From contig CM046868.1 of the NCBI GenBank assembly GCA_025617745.1, positions 16,496,615 through 16,560,614 of the forward strand: a DNA stretch of 64,000 nucleotides, in the 5' to 3' direction. Of this stretch, positions 57,870-64,000 are shown piece by piece. Position numbers and translations under genes: made by a program. This stretch comes from Heliocidaris erythrogramma. Taxonomy: Eukaryota > Echinodermata > Echinoidea > Camarodonta > Echinometridae. The stretch's first letter is position 1, and each line of letters starts with the position of its first letter. The notes under the pieces were generated by a model. It had not been told where the DNA came from. It saw nothing but the letters and a program-made list of their open reading frames with translations, and did no database searches.

Positions 57870-58095
57870 AGAGCATTGGAGTGAATGGGAAAATTGACTG
57901 CCGCTGTATCACAGTGACCATACCAATAAAGCCAATTTGAAATTCCCATATGTATATTGATTACAACTTTCCAAACTTCATAACTTTCTTATTGCTTGTC
58001 CGATTTCATTAAAACTTTCACCAATCTACTTCCCTGATTTTTCTGCTTTCACTAAAATCAAATCATTTGATTTGTAAGGTTGGATTGCCCCTTAA
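57870..58095. repeat. Half of a MITE (34091-34654-like)
   Basis: TTGATTACAACTTTCCAAAC, TTCATAACTTTCTTATT and CATTAAAACTTTCACCAATC resemble the right arm of 34091-34654, ending in TTGCCCCTTAAG. The other arm is not complete. Confidence 0.5.
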
Positions 58096-58404
58096 GTATT
58101 GGAGATAGGGTCTTCTGTGCCATTCCCAGTTTATATCACAGATTGCATACACTCATTTGTGTGATGGCGATGAAAATAGCACACAAAATGCAAATAATTC
58201 CTTAAAAATAATTTTAAGTCTCTTAAAACCTGACGTAAGCAATACAGCAATTAACATATTAAAAGAAACAGATTTGAAAGGGAGCAAATATTTTTTTTGT
58301 CAAGATGGTGATAGATGGTGGTGTAAAATAGCAATCGGTAAGTAAATAATTATGTAAATGATTATTAATAATTATTCTTTGATAAACATCTAAAACAGTA
58401 AAAT

Positions 58405-59715
58405 CCTACCTGATTTTATTATTTGCTAAATAAGTTGATGTATCTACCTATTATGCTAGTTGACCCAAACTACGCCACCACCGAGAAACTTAAAAGTCAC
58501 ATTCGCGCACGCCCCACCCCGCTATACCGCCTTCCCATAGTCACCTGCGTGAGCGCACGCCTGCCATCTTCCTCTAACGAGCTGCCAGAGACAACGCTTA
58601 GGACATGTTGCTGGGCAAGGAGAGGGGACGGTGGGAGGGACATAGGTAGATACATCAACTTATTTAGCAAATAATAAAATCAGGTAGGATTTTACTGATT
58701 TACTACAATAAATTGATGTATCTACCTGTTATGCTAGACCAGCACAGATAAAAATCCAGGGTGGCATGTCCCAAGGGAAGGAGGCTAACGCAGAAGCTGC
58801 CGCCCTCAGTGACGAAGTCGCAAATTGCGCTTCTGCAGAAGGAATGTCCTTCAGTAAAATGTCTTCTAGGGCAATACCCTGAAAAAGCGCCCAAGAAGTT
58901 CTAATGCTTCTGGTATCATGCGCTCTAGGCTTACTATCCAAGAGAAGGGCCTCGGGACCAGCGGCCTGGATGGCCTCAACAATCCATCTAGAAATGGATT
59001 CTTTAGAAGCAGGAGAGAAAGGTTCGCGAGTAATAAGGAAAAGTTGCTCGTCCGAGCGGCAATCTTTGGTCTTGTCTAAGTACCATTTTAGCGCCCTCAC
59101 CGGGCACCAAACCTTGTCCTCCTTGACTGAGGAGAAGTCTGACAGAGGACTGAGAAATACCTCAACCGGACCGGAGGAAGCCGTCTGATTTTTGGCTACA
59201 AAGGACGGCTTGGGGATGAGACGAACACCTTGTCTTTCCCAACGGATGTGACCAGGAGAGGTGCAAAGAGCATGAAGAGAAAAAAGAAATCCCCAACGAC
59301 CCAAGCACGGCCACGTGCCAAGCCTGGATCGCCCGCCCAGCAAACGAGCGAAAAGCTATGTCACCGGGAGGAACAACGGAGGGGAAGAAAAGCGAGACAG
59401 AAAAATAACTAATTTCCTGTCTTAAAACAATGTGACTAGAAAATCTGTACCACAAATTTATTCAAGCAGATCAGAAAGCGCAAAAAATTGAGATAAATCT
59501 CAATTTTGGGCGCAGTGACTTATCTGACAATGTTCACTCATCGGCAGCGAGAATGAAAAGAGGAAGATGACGGGCGTGCGCTCACGCAGGTGACTATGGG
59601 AAGGCGGTATAGCGGGGTGGGGCGTGCGCGAATGTGACTTAAGTTTCTCGGTGGTGGCGTAGTTTGGGTCAACTAGCATAATAGGTAGATACATCAATTT
59701 ATTGTAGTAAATAAG
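58405..59715 (-). mobile_element. DIRS-5: internally deleted, non-autonomous DIRS element (1.3 kb)
   Basis: Both ITRs are present and inverted (58455-58600 and 59550-59690), and an ICR follows the left ITR (58640-58740). Only the C-terminal YR coding part remains; gag and RT/RNase H are gone. The deletion joins YR at about 59278 to leader-like sequence. Because all cis elements survive, it could in principle have been mobilised in trans. Confidence 0.88.
58729..59278 (-). pseudogene. DIRS-5 YR C-terminal fragment
   Basis: It reads LHALCTSPGHIRWERQGVRL, WCPVRALKWYLDKTKDC, AHDTRSIRTSWALFQGIAL, then jumps from LEDIL to LKDIPSAEA. The jump removes the AYWRSPxSFxxxY segment, i.e. the second active-site Trp and the Tyr nucleophile. 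The upstream Arg is also missing through the large deletion. Non-functional. Confidence 0.85.
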
Positions 59716-60555
59716 TTAAATCAGCAGTGATAGCATCAAACTCATGAAAGAGACAAAAACAGCAAATTATTAATATAATAATTATTTTTGGGGAAGAGGG
59801 GTGGATGGGATCAACATGATATTAGCAACTTCAGTAGGCATAAGCCTTTGAGAAGCAAAATAATGAGTACTTAAATCTCAGAAGTTCTGTCTGCAATCAG
59901 CAAGATTGCATAGACTTTCAAGAAATCTACACTAAGGCAATTTCAATGCTCTTACTGCATTGCCTACATAAATTCTGCTGAGATTATGTTATAAAGAGGT
60001 CATTGAAATGTCTGTACATTTCAAGAGGCAATTGAAAGTGGCATGGTCAATTGTTTTTACATTTCTTCAAAATTTTTGGGATTGTTTCGAATGCAGAGCA
60101 CAAAGCTTGTTGCAAGAACAAGATTTTCTCTAAACAAGGTAAAGATTTATTTCATAACAAATTCTTCTAAGTAGAATGAATAATCATATTTCCACAACAT
60201 TATTTTTGCAAGCACAAATTACTTTTAAATTATGTTAATACACTGTTGCTATTCAATTCATTTATTGTGTTCCATTTCATGTTTTATTTCCAAAACTTTT
60301 TCTATGAAAATAAAGCAAAGAGTGAAATGTAATACATTCATTAGTAATTTCAACAATTTTTCATTACATAATTTATGAACACACAGAACTTTTGCAGTAA
60401 AAATAACCTGACTCAATACAATAATTTCCATCTTCACCAGAAAATAAAAATGCTATTAAATCATATAAATGAATAATGGCTTGTGTTAGTGGATAATATC
60501 AATCTTAAGTGTGGGTCACGTTTGTCTGAAACAAGAACAATCACAAGATTTTCAA
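59716..60555. other. AT-rich intron-like sequence
   Basis: No gene seen. A 40-base segment at 60459-60500 (CATATAAATGAATAATGGCT) recurs at 61237-61275, on the other side of the next element. Confidence 0.5.
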
Positions 60556-61163
60556 TTAAAGGTACACCCTACTATATGGTGTGTATGTGTGAGTATGCTC
60601 ATGTCTGTTAATACTCATACACTGTGAGAACGTTGATTAAAATTTTTAATCAACTGAGGATTACCAGGTGAACCACACATTTGTAGGTTAAAACTTGAAT
60701 CAATGGCCTGTTGATTAAAGTTTAACCTGTGGTTGATTAAAAGTTTTAATCATTTGTTGGTTAATCATATTTTGCTCAACATTGCGACAGGTTTTTATCA
60801 CGAACAATTTCTGTGATAGATTTGTGCGCAGCGAATTTGTTCAAAATCCATATGCCCATGCGCTGTTCGGTCACGCGATTGCTATTTTGATCAAACTTTT
60901 AACCAACAAAAAGATAAAGTGTTAGCACTATCATTTTGGCAGGAAAGCTGAGAACACCGTTTTTAATCAATGTTGGTTACAAAGTAACCAAGATTAAAAA
61001 CAATAATTTTAATCAACAATATATTTAACCCACGCAAGATTAAAAGTAATTTTTAACCAACACTCATTATATAACCAACGTTATCAACAATTTTTAATCT
61101 GTAGTTTTGTAATATATATGTTTTAACAGTGTAGTAGGGTAGCCCTATAGGGTGTACCTTTAA
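60556..61163. mobile_element. MITE with AAAGGTACACCCTA termini
   Basis: Left TTAAAGGTACACCCTA and right TAGGGTGTACCTTTAA are inverted, with TTAA or TA as the likely target. The interior is rich in GATTAAAA/TTTTAATC motifs that pair with each other. Confidence 0.8.
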
Positions 61164-61343
61164 TGAAATATCTTGTTATCTCTATCATTACCTGACAAAT
61201 GTGACCCATGTTTAAACCAGAAAGTGAAAGTGTTAATCATATAAATGAATAATGGCTTGAATTAGTGGATCAAATTATAAATAATAGAAACAAACTGATT
61301 GGAAAGATGGAAAATGAAAATAGAATGAAAACACTTGTCTCAC
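61164..61343. other. Flank with duplicated segment
   Basis: Contains the second copy of the 40-base repeat and GACAAATGTGACCCA, an inverted match to 60517-60531 (TGGGTCACGTTTGTC), hinting at an older element around the MITE. Confidence 0.5.
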
Positions 61344-61364
61344 CTTCTCCTTGAGGATAACCAT
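61344..61364 (-). CDS. Host-gene exon 1 in this window (21 nt)
   Basis: A micro-exon between acceptor TTTTTAAAAAAG and donor GTGAGACAAG. Read in the phase required by 47804-47842 it gives two bases, then GYPQGE and one leftover base. Phase agreement is the main support, as a 21-base exon can arise by chance. Upstream exons lie beyond the window. Confidence 0.5.
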
Positions 61365-62324
61365 CTTTTTTAAAAACAAAAATTGAAAGAAGAAATAAAA
61401 CAAACAAGGTTATGAAAGAGGGTAAGAAAAGTTTTCAAAAGTAATCCTAAAGTTCTGAAACCCCTTCATGTTCTGAATGACACTTCATGGTCATGTATCA
61501 GACCTGTTTACCAGATTTTATGTGTAATTCTTGACAAATATTGCAGAAAGAGTAACAAATAATGTATGCAAAGTGGATTCCATCTATAAAGATACCCCTG
61601 TGTAATGTTCTATACATAGCAGGTGAATCAAAGTAACCAAAGGTTCTTGAGAATCAAAATGCATAATTTGAACTATAAAGCAAACAGGTCCGCCAAGAAG
61701 TTATCATCAGATTAATGTTTGAGAAACTTGGTTACTTGTGCATAATTTGTATTTGAAACATGAAGGTGTTGAACATAAGGGGGTCAGAACATAGGCTGCA
61801 AGGGTACAAAGGTAGAAAAAAGCAAACATCAAAAGTATCTAAGGGTAAAAGAAATAATTATTTACACAAATGGAGAAATGAAACAGATTAAAAACACATC
61901 ACTGCAAAATATTATACACATTGGAGTTATAACAAAATATAAACACATACATGTAAATGGCTTAGAGAGGAAAAAAAGAAGAAAGGGACATCAAGATGAT
62001 TGTAAGGAGAACTTTTCAAAAAGATAGGGAGTCTCAAATTAAAAAAAAAGATTTCAATAGCAATGTCAATATGCACTGTACTTGTTATGATGGCACCCTT
62101 ATACAGTGAATCTGTATGTTTAAAACACTTTAAGCATTTCAAGCAATTTCCTAGTGATCTAGACTTCACTAAAGCTACTTCATGCATAACTGTCACAGAG
62201 ATGAGGAAGTGAAGTTGGACAACATGATTAAATTCATCCACAGTCCAGTTTTGGCTGACCCTTGGGATGCATGTTTCTTTTCACGTGTATCTCGCTAGAC
62301 ATCTTATTTCCTTCTGAACACACA
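61365..62324. other. AT-rich intron-like sequence
   Basis: No gene or repeat is supported. Confidence 0.45.
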
Positions 62325-62832
62325 GTTACGTTCACACTATGGGAGCTAAACTTTAAGTTTCGCTTGTAGTTTCAAAACTTAACTTAACAAAACTTAAAGT
62401 TAACTTGTAGTTATCTTGTAGTTTCAGCCCATATGATTGGACTCGTAATTTCAAAACTTTAAGTTTACTTGTAGTTCTAGAACCACAAGCAAGCTTGTGG
62501 TTAAGGCCGAAACCACGAGCAGCGGGGGGGGTTCTCCATAGAAGTTATAGTGAACGGAATAAACTGTAAGTTTCGCAAGCTTGTGTTTCAGGATGACCTC
62601 ACTGTTCATATTAAATTTCCGGGTCATACCCTTCGTGTGAATTATGAACACAGGATCTGTGTGTGTACTGTACACACAATCTGTAGTGTCTACTTCTGAG
62701 GTTAACCACGATGATCGCTCTGCTTGTAGTTTCAGCTCGTTGTTTAGGGATCCTGCGAACCCTCGTTGCGGTTAGGGAGTCGTGGTTTTGTTAACTTAAA
62801 GTTTTGAAACCATGCGTCCCTTATGAACGTAG
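62325..62832. mobile_element. MITE with GTTACGTTCA...TGAACGTAGC ends
   Basis: GTTACGTTCACACTATGGGA with AAACTTTAAGT at the left is mirrored by ACTTAAAGTTTTGAAACCAT and TATGAACGTAGC at the right. The interior repeats CTTGTAGTT many times. About 508 bp, no transposase. Confidence 0.7.
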
Positions 62833-63730
62833 CTATTGCATTTCACATGTTAAATGTCCGCAATAAATAATGTGACCTGGCGACCTCGGGCAGGCCACAA
62901 AATGAAAGTGAGATGCAGCAGGCCTAATAAAAAGTGCAAATTTCAACTCCCTTCTACAATAATAGATCACAAAAAAAACAACAACTAATATTTGACCTAG
63001 TCATCACATCTTTCAGGCATTGAAAGTGCTGTTCATGAAAAACACTGAAAAAATTTTGTGAACCAAAGCAAGCTTGAGGGAGCAAAGTGACCGAGCGGGG
63101 AGAGGGTGTGGGAGGGGGGTGTCCCCTTCCCCCAGTAGGGATATTTTTCAAATTTGGGGTTCAGAATTGTGAAATCTAGTGTATTCTGTGGCGAGATATG
63201 TGTTCAACAACACCGATCAAAATATCCCGTCGATGATCACATACCTTACAAAATGCATGCTGTTTAATTTTCGAGATGCCGGGATAAATAAAGACTTTTA
63301 AAGTCAAACTTTAGTCTTATCCACACAATCTTGCTAAAATCACAATCCAACTCAGCATAAGGCAGATCATTCGCTTGCTTGAAACATCGCAACTGCACTG
63401 GCAAACATACGGTGTGCACTGCACATGGCTTGTGTGACTGTGTACATGTAATAACATGCATGTGCTTGTAGTATGAATAGCCTTCCTTTCATATTCTGAA
63501 CTAGATGAATCTTCGGTCGGAATTTATGCCTCCGCCATCACCAGATTGGAAATGTATGGCATACATGTACACTCTAAAAAGGATTGGTCCAACAAAATTA
63601 CAAATCTTTTCACTTAAAAAGCACAGGAGACAGAAAATTTATTTCATTTCATTTTCAAATAAAAAACTTACCATTGATGACTTTATCATCAAATACACCA
63701 ATTATTGTATATTGTATATTATACACCATT
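62833..63730. other. Non-coding sequence
   Basis: No gene is supported. Bases 63080-63140 (GAGAGGGTGTGGGAGGGGGG) are a low-complexity motif. Confidence 0.45.
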
Positions 63731-64000
63731 ATTGCGAGAACGAACCATTTTGTACATAATGACGCCTCTGACCTTTGACCTTGAGACCCTAAAATCTAAT
63801 CCGTTCATCGTCCCTCACATATGCATACATGGGCCAAGTGAGAGGTTGATCCGTCAAACAGTTCTGACATTATTGCGAGAACGAACCATTTTTATGTACA
63901 TAATGACGCCTCTGACCTTTGACCTTGAGACCCTAAAATCTAATCAGTTCATCATCCCTCACATATGCATACATGGGCCAAGTAAGAGGTTGATCCGTCA
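63731..64000. repeat. 141-bp tandem repeat, running off the window
   Basis: ATTGCGAGAACGAACCATTT at 63731 recurs at 63872, followed by the same ATAATGACGCCTCTGACCTT, TGACCTTGAGACCC and CATATGCATACATGGGCCAA. It is another TGACCTTTGACCTT-type core, similar in style to the 157-bp array. Confidence 0.9.

Noticed and set aside
63668-63690. Minus-strand donor ATG/GTAAGTTT as an upstream host exon
   Set aside because: The nearest acceptor would leave a 9-base exon without a pyrimidine tract.

Overview
This is a eukaryotic nuclear window, most likely from a marine deuterostome and best fitting an echinoderm such as a sea urchin. The inference rests on DIRS-type tyrosine-recombinase retrotransposons, many short TIR elements, tRNA-derived SINEs, 140-160 bp tandem repeats of the 'pearl' kind, foldback elements and tiny GT-AG exons in very long introns. 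I saw no bacterial operons, CRISPR array or rRNA genes. The species call is inference.

Host gene: five very short minus-strand exons (61344-61364, 47804-47842, 35121-35167, 33319-33403, 7585-7625) have good splice sites and fully compatible phases. They encode an acidic stretch followed by a tyrosine/proline-containing linker, resembling the linker of SLP-76/BLNK-type adaptors. The gene spans at least 54 kb here, so most of the window appears to be its intron sequence, filled with mobile DNA.

DIRS elements (all minus strand): DIRS-1 (1-813 and 3147-3683, a near copy of later sequence), DIRS-2 (9045-14470), DIRS-3 (16808-20060 plus 28290-29640, split by nested insertions), DIRS-4 (49445-55647, the best preserved, about 6.2 kb) and DIRS-5 (58405-59715, an internally deleted 1.3 kb derivative). 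The layout is ITR, gag, RT/RNase H overlapping tyrosine recombinase (YR), then an internal complementary region (ICR) next to the far ITR. In DIRS-4 the ICR matches both element ends, as expected for the circular-intermediate model. In DIRS-2 the segment between outer arm and ICR is inverted relative to the other copies.

Nested insertions: within DIRS-3 a 157-bp tandem-repeat element (20060-20877 and 28261-28290) is itself split by a 7.38-kb TIR element (20878-28257, TTA target duplication) that carries exons of a leucine-rich-repeat gene. A copy of the satellite/DIRS cassette without that insertion sits in a CR1/L2-like LINE (30170-32437) and serves as the empty site. Other dated nestings are a piggyBac-like element in a SINE (39338-40019), a pearl-like element in a pogo-like element (44668-45635) and TIR-in-TIR at 5345-6396.

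Other structures: a 4.6-kb foldback element with 26-bp tandem repeats in inverted arms (37287-41900); a 901-bp near-palindrome with a 9-bp target duplication (46618-47518); two piggyBac-like elements; a 416-bp Harbinger-like MITE (42397-42812). Bases 1-3683 repeat 13658-17338 at roughly 1 percent divergence or less and end exactly at a 500-N gap (3684-4183), suggesting uncollapsed haplotypes or an assembly duplication. No single new system is proven. The strongest leads are the DIRS-2 flip, the gene-carrying 7.4-kb TIR element and the TE-stuffed host gene.
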